Shown piece after piece: positions 1 through 11,357 of a stretch of 64,000 nt of DNA. Below the pieces are notes generated by a model. It saw nothing but the letters and a program-made list of their open reading frames with translations, was not told the origin of the DNA and ran no database searches. The DNA comes from Archivesica marissinica. Lineage: Eukaryota; Mollusca; Bivalvia; Venerida; Vesicomyidae. The stretch spans positions 42,173,553 through 42,237,552 of the forward strand of contig CM026394.1 in NCBI GenBank assembly GCA_014843695.1. The letters are read 5' to 3'. The stretch's first letter is position 1; each line of letters opens with the position of its first letter. Made by a program: the position numbers and the translations under genes.

Positions 1-630
1 AAATATGTAATTAAATATGCGCACAAAAATCACGTGCAGCACGATGTGTAGTTTCAGTAACATTCTTCCTAAATTACATGTACATTGAACATAGTCAGTA
101 CACCTTTAGGATGCCGAGTAGAAGGTGATCATCAAATTGACTGGTGATGATGATAGTGAGGACACCAGCTGCACAGACACGGCCAGCGAGTTTGGTACTG
201 ACAGCTCAACGACACGGCTAGTGAAGTGGAATGAAGTCCATGTTTACGATGTTATGTTTGCAATGTGAAATGTTGAATTTTGTCAGTAGAAATGAAATAA
301 AAAAGTTAAAAATATACATATAAAAGAATGAATAAAAATATGAAAATATAAAGCAATTAAATTAAAAGAAATACAGGAAACGACAAAAGAAATAAAAAAA
401 TTAAAAAACAAATGTGAACAATTATGAAATACGAATAAAAATTATTATGCTAGATTCGAACCAGCGATGCCAGATTTACAAGTTCATATCACTTTCCACT
501 ATATACCACGGGCATTTGATAATCTGGTATCGATATTTAATTATGTATAAGATTATTTTGTTGAAAAAATATACGGAAACGCTCGAAGAAATTTGCCGAA
601 GATTAATTTGTATCAGTTCAATCTGGTCAT
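1..630. other. AT-rich flank, no gene recognised
   Basis: No convincing gene is seen. Positions about 130-260 can be read on the plus strand as a short acidic Ser/Thr/Asp-rich stretch (SEDTSC.., DTASEFGTDSST). A similar stretch, SSTDTASED, is readable near 26420-26480. Both may be the end of the same old repeat family, but neither is supported as a gene. The rest is low-complexity A/T-rich DNA. Confidence 0.5.
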
Positions 631-631
631 A

Positions 632-1375
632 CAATATCTTGAGCCATTGTTTGGCTGTAACGTTAGACGAATTTATTTGATCAATTAACTTGTTATTGTA
701 CTCAGATTTAGATTTACGAATGAGTTTAGTGACTTCATTTCTAATATGTCTAAAGTTAGCCCATGCTGCTTCGGTATTTGAATGTTTCGCTTTTTCATGA
801 AGTTTATTTCGTTTTTTTAATAATATTTCTAATAAGATTGTTTATCCAAGGAATATCATGTGGTCTTATTGTTACGATTTTGTTGGGAATTGACCTTGAA
901 GCTGCAGTAGTTATGATGTCAGCTATGTCTGAAGCAACTGAATCTTTATTGAGAGTAGATTTCCAATCAGTACATTGAAGTTGCTCTCTATACTGAGTAT
1001 AATTTCCCTTGTCGTATAGCCAGATCCTACGCTTAAAACAGGGAGACTTAGGTTTGTTAAATTTTAAGACGCAAACAATGGGACATATGATCCGGTACAA
1101 AAGGGTCAGCAACAAAGCTGGTAATAACATTTTGGGGACATTAAACAAACATTAGGTCGATTAAGGAACTGGAGTTCTCTGTAAAGTGAGTAGGAGAATC
1201 AATTAGCTGATGTGCATTGTAAGAAGAAATGAGACTAGATATTTTATTAGATGGAGACGGTTGTATGTTGATGTTAAAATCACCAGCTACTAATATGTTG
1301 TCACAGCTTTCATGGAACGCGAGATCGATTAATTGCCAGTAGCTACCAGGCGATCTGCGAGTATCATGTGTGGTT
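632..1375 (-). mobile_element. LINE fragment: endonuclease C-terminus and linker to RT (broken)
   Basis: On the minus strand, about 1141-1330 encodes the end of an APE-type endonuclease: the motif AGDFNINIQP (catalytic Asp/Asn loop) followed by a conserved stretch ending SSLIDLMFV. In another frame, 804-1148 encodes the usual linker with FKRRIWLYDKGNY and RPHDIPWINN. The frame change shows it is dead. The part from about 632 to 1255 is matched in inverted orientation by 42085-42740, where the same LINE family continues into its RT domain. Placement in the Jockey/CR1 group rests on motif style, not on a tree. Confidence 0.75.
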
Positions 1376-1616
1376 TCAATGATTAGACGAAACAACATAT
1401 ATAGTGTAAAAATGAAAACAAGATATCGCATAAAGTATTCCGGACAAAGATTAAATTGTAAACAAAAAAGCATATAAAGTAATATAATGGACACAATCCA
1501 TTGACTGTGGAAATATAAGCGGATCAGATAAATATCGCACATAATACTTATCAAATACGTGTGGTGTAATGTTGTAAAGCAAATTATGCAATATTCAGTA
1601 TACATGTACACTACTA

Positions 1617-2115
1617 ATGAATGGGATTACAATCTACTCAGACGCTAAGGTTTCGGAATTTAACTGGACTTCATGTTCTGATAACAATATCGAAATATAT
1701 GTTGACCGTTTCACATCACAAACTTCTGCAATTATGTTCCGAGAATACCCCCCAATAAAATCATCACCGTTCGACGGTCAGACCCTCAATGGATGCACGA
1801 TGGAATTCGGTTTTCGATGCGAAGGCGAAAGAGGGCATACGACAAAGTCAAATGTTCGAACACCATTGTTGATTGGCAGAAATACCGAATGGAGCGAAAT
1901 AAAACTACTACTCTCCTCCGCACAGCACGCATAGCCCTTTCCGTCAACCTGGCTGAACACCTTCGCTCACCTGATCTACCGTCTTCTTCATGTTGGTGAA
2001 TTCATAAAAGGTTCACTAAATCTACATCTTTTAACACAAGAATCTCAGTCTTGATACACAACAGCTAATATTTCACATCCAATATCGACAAAGTCAATCT
2101 GCTCAATAACTTCTT
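1617..2115 (+). mobile_element. LINE fragment: region between endonuclease and RT
   Basis: Reading frames in this stretch give a typical non-LTR retrotransposon linker: MHDGIRFSMRRRKRAYDKVK, then NTIVDWQKYRMERNKTTT and LAEHLRSPDLPSS. The frame shifts near 1790 and again after 1990, so it is a fossil. At about 2115 it joins a different LINE with no spacer, making a chimeric junction. The right arm of the inverted duplication lacks this piece. Confidence 0.6.
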
Positions 2116-3345
2116 CCTATATCCATTAGCAGTTTTGAATAATCCTAATTACCAAACAACTAACCAAATTAAACAGGCAATGTATAAATACCTCTGGAAT
2201 GATAAACCAGATAAAATATCTAGAAAACAAATCATTCAAGATTATTGTAATGATGTGCTAAAAATGTTGGATATAGAGTACTTTATTACATAACTAAAAG
2301 CTAGTTGGATAAAACGATTAATAATACAAAACGAATCAAGGCTAATACAAATGAATGAACATATGCCAGATAAACATGGACGTGATTTTATGATTAAATG
2401 TAATGTTAGTTTGAACGATATTGAAAACCTCGATATAAAATCTAAGTTTTTAAAAGAAATATTAATAGCATGGTCCAGAGTAAATACAAAGAAAATGTCG
2501 AAAGTATGTCCAAACAAATCCTCTGGAATAATTCGAACATAAAGAATCATGACGGTTCTACATTATTTTACAGAGAATGGTTTACATACATAGAACATTT
2601 ATACGATTTTAGACACAAACGACTTTTCTCTTTTATACAATTAAAACAACTGTACACTATCCCGGGGAGTTTTTGAAATACTACACTCTTTTGAACAGTA
2701 TACCATATAAGTGGAAAACTCAGTGAATGAACACACGAACATATGCACACTAGTATATTCGATATTAACAATTAAAATTTAATGTAAACCTGAACCAAAT
2801 TGAAAAATGGGAACATATTTTACCATTGGTCGATACTAATTGGAAACAAATATTTACGCAACCCATTAGAATAACTATAGAAACTAAATTGAGAGCATTT
2901 CAATATAAATACTTAATGCACATAATTCCAAATAACGTTTTTCTATACAAATGCAATATAGTTTCATCGCAACTTTGTGACTTCTGCAATATGAATAATG
3001 GTTCTAACTATGCTTTGGGAATGCCATTACATACAGGATTTCTGGATTAAAATAACACAATTATTAAGAACAATGTTGCAAACAGAAAATGCGGTTCAAT
3101 TTAATTACGAACATATTTCGTTGTGTAATTTCAGACACAATATCATTATATATGATATCAATATAAATTATATTATACTACTCGCTAAATATTGCAAATG
3201 TGAGAAGATTTTACCAACTGACCTCCAATTTGTTGAATATTTCAAAAGGAAAATAAAAATTGAAGAAACAATCTCAATTCTCAAAAGCAAACAAAATACA
3301 TTCAATGAGAAATGGAGACAACTTAGGAATCTTATAAATGTATAA
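2116..3345 (+). mobile_element. Tx1/L1-like LINE, C-terminal part (broken), left-arm copy
   Basis: Shifted frames give YKYLWNDKPDKISRKQI, LKASWIKRLIIQNESR, WFTYIEHLYDF, FQYKYLMHIIPNNVF and CDFCNMNN, then a frame ending RNLINV at 3345. These are hallmarks of the region C-terminal to RT in Tx1/L1-like elements, including the CxxC part of its zinc knuckle. Several frameshifts are present. An inverted copy lies at 39040-40440 and is interrupted there by two SINEs that are absent here. Confidence 0.7.
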
Positions 3346-3930
3346 TATAATTTTAAAGTAAGCATAACCGGAGAATTCGACATAATCGACTTTGACATAG
3401 CGGATGTAGATTGTATAATATTCCCATCTCTCGTGACTGGAATAATACAAATGTTTGCCCAGACTTTCAAGAGAGGGGATGATCATAAGCTCATACAATA
3501 TAAACCGAATTTGCTAACAGGTATATATTGTAAATTACTAGAACATATCATATTTAATAATATTATGTGTCATCTTGAGAATACTGAATCCCTCGGAGAA
3601 TAGTTCTGAGACCAATCATTTCTTCATCTACATGAATGACTGAATAATATAGCCATATTACCCGTAGACTCTTTGCTGATGACATCATAATATATAAAGG
3701 AATTCGTAGCGTAAATGCTGTGAAAGTCTGTCAGTCTTACTTAAATGCAGCATGTAGATTGAAGACAGATTTGGTTATGCACTGTCATCCTGACAAATGT
3801 ACTGTTTTCTGCACAGCACAAAAAGAAATCCCATATACTTCAGTTATAAACTGCATGCCCACCCGCTAGATAAAGTTGAAAAATCGAAATATTTAGATGA
3901 ACTCAATGCAAACAATCTAAAAAATGGTAT
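3346..3930 (+). mobile_element. Jockey/CR1-like LINE RT fragment (broken), left-arm copy
   Basis: Frames give FAQTFKRGDDHKLI, LTGIYCKLLEHII, then LFADDIIIYKGIRS and YLNAACRLKTDLV. LFADD carries the RT catalytic Asp pair, and the rest matches RT palm motifs in the usual order. The frames are broken by stops and shifts. The inverted copy is 38240-38990. Open frames running antisense to it (minus strand about 3844-4164 here, 37868-38317 in the right arm) are shadows of this LINE. Confidence 0.7.
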
Positions 3931-4335
3931 ACAGATATGAATCACAGAAAGTAGCAGTCCAATGAAGCACTTGTCGGACGATAACTTGATTACAGAACAG
4001 AACTTTATTCCATTTTTGACTTGAACATTACGTTCGTCGTCATCTATGTTATATACAATCATGCGTACATATGTACAATGAGAGTGAATAATATAAACAT
4101 TAACATAAATCGGGATATTAAGCGCTGCAGCACAATAACAAGAATATTTAAAACATGTAAACATAAACGTAATATCATATTTACAAACACGTAATTTTAA
4201 GCATTTAAATATGCCAAATGATTTTGTCTCTGTTTAAATACATTCGCGGTAGAACATTATTACGACGTGTACCTGTCAAATCCCAACAAAATAAATAATA
4301 AGATTGATTTAATATGCCGTTTAACCATACAAAAT
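3931..4335. other. Left-arm sequence without a gene
   Basis: AT-rich DNA shared with the right arm at about 37740-38235. It includes a single copy (about 4050-4110) of the 51-bp sequence that is present three times in the right arm at 37971-38116. No coding feature is supported. Confidence 0.5.
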
Positions 4336-4582
4336 GTTAAATCCAGGGATCGTAGATTCGATACCCCGTCTTACCCTAATAACAGTTTCAGATTGGATGT
4401 TAAACCGAGGTCTTGTGTCGGTGCTTTACACCGTGCACATAAAAGAACCAGAGGAGACTCAGAATGGGTCTCTGTCTGTATCATTGCACTATCCTCCAAA
4501 AATGTAAAATGACTAATCTCTTCCGGAGGCGTCGTTGATATGGGCAACCGGTAGCGACGATAAATAAACGTAAAACACACAC
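4336..4582 (+). mobile_element. SINE family 1 (tRNA-Thr-like head), 5' truncated
   Basis: The copy starts inside the tRNA-like head (AATCCAGGGATCGTAGATTCG) and has the full family body: GTCGGTGCTTTACACCG, CATTGCACTATCCTCC, then GGGCAACCGGTAGCGACGAT and the tail AATAAACGTAAAACACAC. The same copy occurs inverted at 37497-37740 in the right arm with the same 5' truncation, so it pre-dates the inverted duplication. Confidence 0.85.
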
Positions 4583-4867
4583 AAAAGCGACAGGCGGGCA
4601 GGGCAGCATAGTCATCGGCGCGTTTGACTGCATGACATGAAGGCCAAACAATGGACGATAATTCCGTTATCAACGATTTAAATATTGAGCCGGTAATAAG
4701 TAATTCGGACAGTACTATAAATCCGGATAGCAAGGAATCGTGGCCATCTGGCCGGAGGTTTGTTGAATTGGGCCACTTGTCATTGCACTCTCTGGTCCTA
4801 CTTTCATCATACTTCTCACTTTGAGATTGCTCTGGCTCAATTTATTTACATTGATAAACGTATTTTT
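4583..4867. other. Junction DNA at edge of left-arm insertion
   Basis: This is the beginning of about 5.2 kb present in the left arm and absent from the right. A short plus-strand open frame from 4651 (MDDNSVINDLNIEPV...) has the composition of a mobile-element protein start, but nothing identifies it. No other feature is seen. Confidence 0.35.
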
Positions 4868-7690
4868 TTAAAATTCAACATAATTGAGAATTGGCATGAC
4901 TAGCGAGTCAAATAAAGTCATTTTTTGTTTAATAGGTAAATCTAGTTGATTATATATAGTAAATAAATTATGGAGTGAAAAGGATGCGTGCTGGGATACA
5001 CGTTGTTGGGTGCGATTCCAGTTCCCATTTTTAAAGAGGTAGATCCCCAGATATGTAAAGGACTTAACTACTTCGATCCGGCTGTTATAAAGATAAAAAT
5101 CATGTGTGGTGTGACGACCCTTTTCGAAGATCATTATTTTTGTTTTATTAGCATTAAGGCGTAGTCCATATTCATTACAATATTTTTCTATATCATTTAA
5201 TATAGCTTGAAGGGAAGCTGGATTATGAGAAAAAACAACTGCATCATCTGCAAATAGTAGCATGAATACATGCAAGCCATCGACATTAGGGATTTCATTT
5301 AGGTTACTGTTGATATTGTTTAAAATGTCATTTAGGAAAAATAAACATAATATACTGCTAGCTGGATCACCTTGCTTGACCCCAATATTGGATGTTATAG
5401 GTTGCGATTTTGCATTTCTGTAGCGTATTGTTGATTTGACAGTTGAATACATGGACTTGAGGGCTGCAATGAATTTAGTGCTAACATTAGCAGTCAACAA
5501 TTTTTGCCATAGGAGTATTCTATCAATTCGGTCGAACATTTTCTCCCAGTCTAAAAATGCAACGTACAGTTTCTTCTTGCTTGCTAAAGTTTTAGATATT
5601 AGTGCATGTAACACATACATACAATCAGCTGTTGTTCTAGTCCTGCGAAACCCACACTGGTTATCAATCAATTTATCATGTTTATTCGACCAGTTTGTCA
5701 ATCGTGTAACTAGTAACTTCGAGTATATTTTGGATAATATAGTATTAAGAGTGATTCCTCTAAACATTTTTGCTTCATGAGATCCACCCTTAAATAGTGG
5801 AACCAGAATGCCAAGACCTAGGCTTTCTGGAAATGAACCATCATTAAATATTTTATTATAAAATCCTATGAGGAAAGGAGAGATAATATCAAATGAATGC
5901 TTGAACAATTCAGCTATTAAGTGATCATTTCCAGGACTTTTGGAATTATTTTGAGCAAATACTGCAGCTTTAACCTCTGCTTCAGAGAATTCAGTATCTA
6001 AGTCGACATCGTATAATGGGTGTCCTTGGTTCCCTGGTGTAGTGTCGTCATAAGCCGTATCACTATTTGTATTTGGATTTGTACCATATAAATTATTAAA
6101 ATGAAGGTACATGTCATCAATTGATATATTTGTTGGGTCAGATGTATTTTGCTTGTATTGTGTTTTGATATTTTTCCAAAAGGATTTTGGGTTAGATTTA
6201 GCTAGATTAGAAATACGACTACTTTCGCTGTGTTTATATAGATTTTTATAGTTACGTTTAACGTTAGTGTAAATGCGTTTTTTATTTAAGAAATAATTTC
6301 TATTTTCAATATTTCTATTACGCAAGAAAACATTTCTAGCTTTATTGAATTCCTTCCGTGCAGAATAACAATCATTATTAAACCATCGTTGTTTGTTATT
6401 ATTTGTTTTTGTTTTATCAATCGAGTGCCTATTTGTGCCGAATATAATAAAAGCAGATTCTTGCATCAGCGTAGTAAATGATAGTATCGAATCAGTTATA
6501 GTAGTAGTATTTAAAGAATGTGTTATTTGTTCAAATCGATTACTCTGATTGGTCAGTACACTGCGAAAATCGTCAATGCGTGAATTATCCCACGCTATGA
6601 TTGTTTCATGAACAATACTATCCTCACGTGGTGCGGGTTGTACGCGCTGTATACAAACTTGAATGGGACAATGATCTGATAAGGAATTCGGTAGTAATAT
6701 ATCGAACATTGATATATGCATGAAATCATTATGATTAATTAAAACATAATCGAGAACTGTTGAGGAAATACCATTATTAAATGTATATTGCCCAATGTCC
6801 TTGTCATTATATAAACGACCATTGCATAACAATAAGTTTGTAGTTTTGCATAACTGAATAAGGCGTTTTCCACGTGCATCTAATATGGGATCCCTGTTTA
6901 CTCTAGGAATATTGTAAATATTAGATTCTAGAGCATTGTCATTATTAAGATATCTATCAAAAATGATATAATCTGGTTCTATAGATGTTCTACAATTTAA
7001 ATCGCCATTTACTATAATTTTCCCAAGAATTTTATATTTTTCTATACCTGTTTCTATTTGTTCAAACATGTCAACATCATTATAATTTAGTATTTTAGAG
7101 TCATATGGTGGTATGTAGGTACAACATAGATATACATCAGTATGGAAATAAAATAGGGATTTGCATATACCCATACAATGCCACATTGATCTGTTTCAAC
7201 AATATTAATTTTGTTATCAAGATTGGACTTATAATATATAGATATACCTCCAGAGTATCGTCCTTTTTTGGTATTAGGTGATTTGTTTCCATATAAATGA
7301 TATGTATACACGAAAATCATCAATATCTAAATTATAACATGTTTTTGACGATGTCCAAGTTTCTGTTAAAATAACTATATCGTGTAACTGTATAATATCC
7401 ACAAAATCTGGATCAGATATTTTTCGAATGAGTCCATTTATGTTCCATGAAATTATGTCTAATTGCTCTGCGTGACCCCCCTAGGGGTGTATACTTGGCG
7501 GAGGCTTGTACACTGTACCGTTAATAATTAGGTTTTCACCAACATATTTCAATGTACTCCCTTTCAGTTTCTCGGCTTGATACACGGTTGACAGTTTTTG
7601 ACGTGCGTCACGCCATTCTTTTGGTAACTGGGAACCAACACCCTGGTTCTTCTTCTTCATGTCACCGCGTAACGGGATAGAAGCGTTTAG
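4868..7690 (-). mobile_element. L1/Tx1-like LINE: ORF1 end, endonuclease and RT (3' truncated, frameshifted)
   Basis: Read on the minus strand. About 7690-7478 encodes the end of ORF1 (PLRGDMKKKNQGVGSQLPKE ... KYVGENLIINGTVYKPPP, then a stop). ORF2 begins right after with the endonuclease (DIISWNINGLI, TETWTSS), shows frameshifts near 7300 and 7190, and continues in a long open frame of 772 codons ending at 4868. That frame has the endonuclease motifs NGDLNCR, DYVLINHND and SDHCPI, then RT motifs KAAVFAQNNSKSPGNDHL, FLDWEKMFDRID, GVKQGDPAS and LLFADDAVVF. The frame stops soon after LNYVEF, where the C-terminal zinc knuckle is expected, so the 3' end is missing. The long intact RT frame suggests a fairly young copy. 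The right arm of the duplication has no equivalent. Confidence 0.85.
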
Positions 7691-7805
7691 AATGCGTTGT
7701 TTTAATATTTAATATTCAGAAACAATATCTCAATGAAGGCATTTACGGAATTAATAACTTTGAGAATCTTGAGTTGAGAACAATTTGAAGTTGTGATATT
7801 TATGG

Positions 7806-7978
7806 ATTTTAGTTTATAATACAAATTTATTTTATCTTGATTGCGAAACAAGTTCTTAAAATTTATATTAATCCCTCTCGATAACTCATTCCTGATGGAA
7901 TCCACCGCCACGAAGGAGAGAGAAGAGGCAATGTGGAATTTAAATACCTTGCCTAAGGACACACTCTGGGCTCTCACG
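7806..7978 (-). mobile_element. SINE family 2 (tRNA-Leu-like), head-less fragment
   Basis: Minus-strand copy of the family 2 body: TGTGTCCTTAGGCAAGG, CATTTAAATTCCACATTGCC, the stretch around GTGGCGGTGGATTCCATCAG, and the tail TAAACTAAAATC. The tRNA-like head is missing. It lies just upstream of the ORF1 end of the neighbouring LINE. Confidence 0.7.
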
Positions 7979-8100
7979 ACTTACACAATCTTAGCTAGTT
8001 ATTACCTCAATACACACCTGATTTGGCATCTTAGGACAGGTGGTATCTTTATTGAGGTATTCTCTTGGGCATGTTTGATTGTATTAATCAGTGTTATCAT

Positions 8101-8340
8101 GTATGTGTGTTTTACTTTTATTTATCGTCGCTACCGGTTGCCCATATGAGCGACGCCTCCTGAAGAGATTAGTAATTTTAGATTTTGGAGGATAGTGCAA
8201 TGATACAGACAGAGACCCATAGCAGAGTCTCCTCTGGTTATTTTACGTGCACGGTGTAAAGCACCGACATGAGACCTCGGTTTAACGTCCCATCTGAAAG
8301 ACTGTTAATTTTATTAGGGTCAGACGGGGGATCGAACCAG
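8101..8340 (-). mobile_element. SINE family 1 copy
   Basis: Complete body in reverse orientation: it begins with the family tail (GTTTTACTTTTATTTATCGT) and runs to the start of the head (GGGTCAGACGGGGGATCGAAC), where it breaks off. The anticodon-arm part of the head is missing. Confidence 0.85.
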
Positions 8341-9113
8341 TGTTATCATATATGGTGCTTAGTTTGAAATATTATCACAATATTTGCATTTTTATGATAG
8401 AAAAATTACCTCCCTTACATTACGTTACTTATTTCCTGTGTCATCAATGGTGTTAATGAATACACATGGACATAATTAGATCTTCTATAATGTTGCAAAA
8501 GTTATTTTTATATAATAATAGGCCTGTTGTAAGCTTACTGACGAGATACATAAGATTTCCAACAGTTTTAATGAAAAAGTAGGAACATTGGCATGTTACA
8601 AATTAATTCATAAATAAAAAACGAAGTCATTAGCATACCAATTTTATTTAATGTTTTACTTAGGCATACATTGGACTAATGATATACAACATTATTGAAG
8701 AACTTCTATTATTGTGAGAGAGAAAAATATTTTAAATTATATCCTAAATATTACATGAAAAATACCAAACAATCTCATCAAAATCAAGTACTCGAACATA
8801 GAAAATTCTGATTTAGGATTATTGTATGCTAAATATGCATATTTTATGTTTGTAGTTACATGCACTTATGATTAATAGTCATATGTAACATATTAGTATA
8901 TCAATATACACATAATAATTGCCAATATGTTTTTATTTTACCTTTGTCGCCAAAATGAGAAATTATTGACCGAAATGGAAAATAGGCATGTTATTAAAAA
9001 AATTAATATAAAAAACGAAGTAATTAGAATATCAATTTCATTTCATTATTTGGTTAGTAATAAATAGTACTAGTGATGTACCAAGTATGAACAAATTATA
9101 TTAGTGTAATCCT
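8341..9113. other. AT-rich DNA with diverged direct repeat, no gene
   Basis: Two related stretches about 395 bp apart (around 8590-8690 and 8985-9085) share GGCATGTTA and AAAAACGAAGT followed by similar AT-rich sequence. They look like two old copies of one repeat. Nothing coding is seen. Confidence 0.45.
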
Positions 9114-9480
9114 TTTTTACAAAACTGTAGAGAACGCCTTTAAATGCTTTAATACAAAATAGAGCTAGGCTAAGTCTGTTTAGTAATTTTGCGCTAGTTG
9201 TAGTTCAATACATTTCCACATACTTGGATGATTAAAATAATACCTTGGAATGTAATGTTTTCTTAAAATATCATATACTGAACATATTAATACAAAATAA
9301 TATTCATCTTCAATGTCATTTCGTTCACATAAAGTACATTTTCTTTCATTTCTTTCGATATGATTGTGTCTTCCAGATTCAATATTCAACTGGTGAGATG
9401 ATAATCTTAGCTTAGCTATAGCTTTTCTCTGCTTAGCATAGTATAATTTACTTAAATAGTCTGACAATTTATAAATTGGT
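9114..9480 (-). mobile_element. LINE C-terminal zinc-knuckle fragment
   Basis: The minus-strand frame 9467-9180 reads SKLYYAKQRKAIAKLRLSSH, HNHIERNERKCTLCER and then DIEDEYYFVLICSVYDILRK. This C..C..(H)..C pattern, with DIEDEYHF-like spacing, is the C-terminal end of L1/Tx1-like and related ORF2 proteins. It cannot be the missing end of the 4868-7690 element, because it lies on that element's 5' side. It is a separate copy. Confidence 0.7.
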
Positions 9481-9875
9481 CTTTCGTTCTCTAAACAATG
9501 TTACTGATGATTTTATACACAAATCTTGTTTCCACTGATTTATATTCGTCCGTGTGGGACCTACATTCTAAATCTCAGGTTAACCACATTTATTACGCCC
9601 AGAGAAGACCTGCCAAATACATCAACAATTAATAGCATAACACTAGCCTGGGAACAGGCGTCGATATATTTTGCCTGGTCAGTCAAGTATATTTTTTCAA
9701 AATTGTATCAAACGTCCTATATTTGTTAGCCTGGTTTATAAGACGATTTACAAGTTACCGTAACCATATCCATGTTAATTATTCGTATTTTGAAAGTTTC
9801 AATACATGTGTATATTCTTAAAAATCTCTGTATCATTAAAAGTCCATTGCCAAAATGCAGTTACGTGTAGGTTAG
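9481..9875. other. Edge of left-arm insertion, no gene
   Basis: Up to about 9775 the sequence has no counterpart in the right arm. From about 9775 it matches the right arm again (inverted 37390-37495), which marks the end of the 5.2-kb insertion or deletion. No coding feature is seen. Confidence 0.45.
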
Positions 9876-10088
9876 TTTAAACTTTATTATGATTATTAAC
9901 GATTACGAAGCAAGTTTTAACAACTTATGTGTTCATTCATGTTTGAGGAACCGGAGTACCCGGAGAAAACCCATCTGTCCGATCTGGCGACCACCGTACC
10001 ATCTCACATACTTCCCGGTCCGAGGAGCGAACCCGGGATGTATTGGTGAGAAGCGAGCGCACAAACCACTGCGCTAATCGGACAGCTG
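9876..10088 (-). mobile_element. SINE family 3 (tRNA-Glu(CTC)-like head)
   Basis: In minus orientation it starts with GTCCGATTAGCGCAGTGG (A box) and CGCTTCTCACCAATACATC. A B box around CGGGTTCGCTCC follows, then GACCGGGAAGTATGTGAGA, TACGGTGGTCGCCAGATCGG, CTCCGGGTACTCCGG and a tail resembling family 2 (TTGTTAAAACTTGCTTCG). The loop TTCTCAC gives anticodon CTC, but the anticodon stem is poor. An inverted, interrupted copy lies at 37036-37380. Confidence 0.8.
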
Positions 10089-11357
10089 CGTGGTTCTAAA
10101 GTTAGGCGCCAGCAAACAGTCTTCAGTTATGTGAGACTAATTGTGAAATTGTGTATACATAGTTCCCATGGCCTGTGAAAACAACTATGACACTAGTCTA
10201 AGAAACCTATAAGATCTATCTTGATCGCCACTTAGAATGGCAAGTGTTATAAACGGCAATTTTAGGATTTTACTAGTAATTCTTTAATTGCAATAATTTA
10301 ATTAATTTTGGTTTCTTATTATATAATTTGATATGGTTTTAAAGGTATTGAAATGCACTTTTTAAATATTAATTATTGTTTAACAAATTGAATACCGTAT
10401 GGATTATAAATTATAAGAACTTAACTTGCACCTATTTTTGAAAGTCTATTTTCACCGTTGAAATATTATTATACAGGTAAATTATTATTTATTAGTTATT
10501 GATACGAACATTATGAAATGATACATAAAATATGTCCATTGTGTGCTTTCCAACACCGTATCAACCATTGTGATGGTGTGAAAAATAAATATGTTATTAA
10601 GAAAACAAAATTACTCTACTATACAATATATATAATATCAACTTTACCAATCAAAATGGCAGCCACAGTAGGAATGATGACGTCACCCGGGAACTATTTA
10701 TTGTATTGTTAAGAAAGCACACGTGTATAGTAGTACATGTAGTTACATACAATACGTGTTCTTTGGACAGGTTATCCCGATATATTGCCGTTCTAGAAGT
10801 CGTGATATATATATCAGTAATGTGTGCTATCTTCAACAATCTGGATAATTCCTTGTCAGAATTAACATTCACTTCGAGTCATTGTAAGAATTATTTGTCC
10901 CTAGATTTTGCATAAACTAAACTAATCGGTATTCCCAATTTCCAAGAAACCCAATGATATGTCCTGCGAATATTTCAAGACCCGGCTTGCACGAGACTGA
11001 ATTGTGATAACTTTTCTTTGTAAACTTTAAAATGTACTTTTCTTCTTTTATTTATTGGTGGACTTTGTAAACATTTGTTGTGGATTTTGGAGTGAATTAT
11101 AAAATGTTAATCACTCCGTAGTTCTTTGTGGATTTTGAAGTGAATTATAAAATGTTAATCATTCCGTAGTTCATTTGAGGACTTCTCAATTTGCATGTCC
11201 GATTGCGTCTGCCTCGGTGTATTCCTCTCAAATTCACGATATTTTGTTGTGTTGTGTTCTCAATAGTTGACTATAATAGTGGACGTTGTGGATGTTTCAC
11301 AATTTGTAGTTTTTCAGTCAACTTTGTCTATGAAGAATTCAGTCTGAATGAGCCAGT
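10089..11357. other. 3' flank of left TLR, conserved in both arms
   Basis: No gene. The stretch is matched by 35690-37035 in inverted orientation. It contains a perfect CRE-like palindrome TGACGTCA near 10679 that is kept in both arms, and two tandem copies of a 48-bp unit at about 11060-11170 (GTGGATTTTGGAGTGAATTA...). The right arm has three copies. The small open frames in this stretch are not convincing. Confidence 0.5.
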
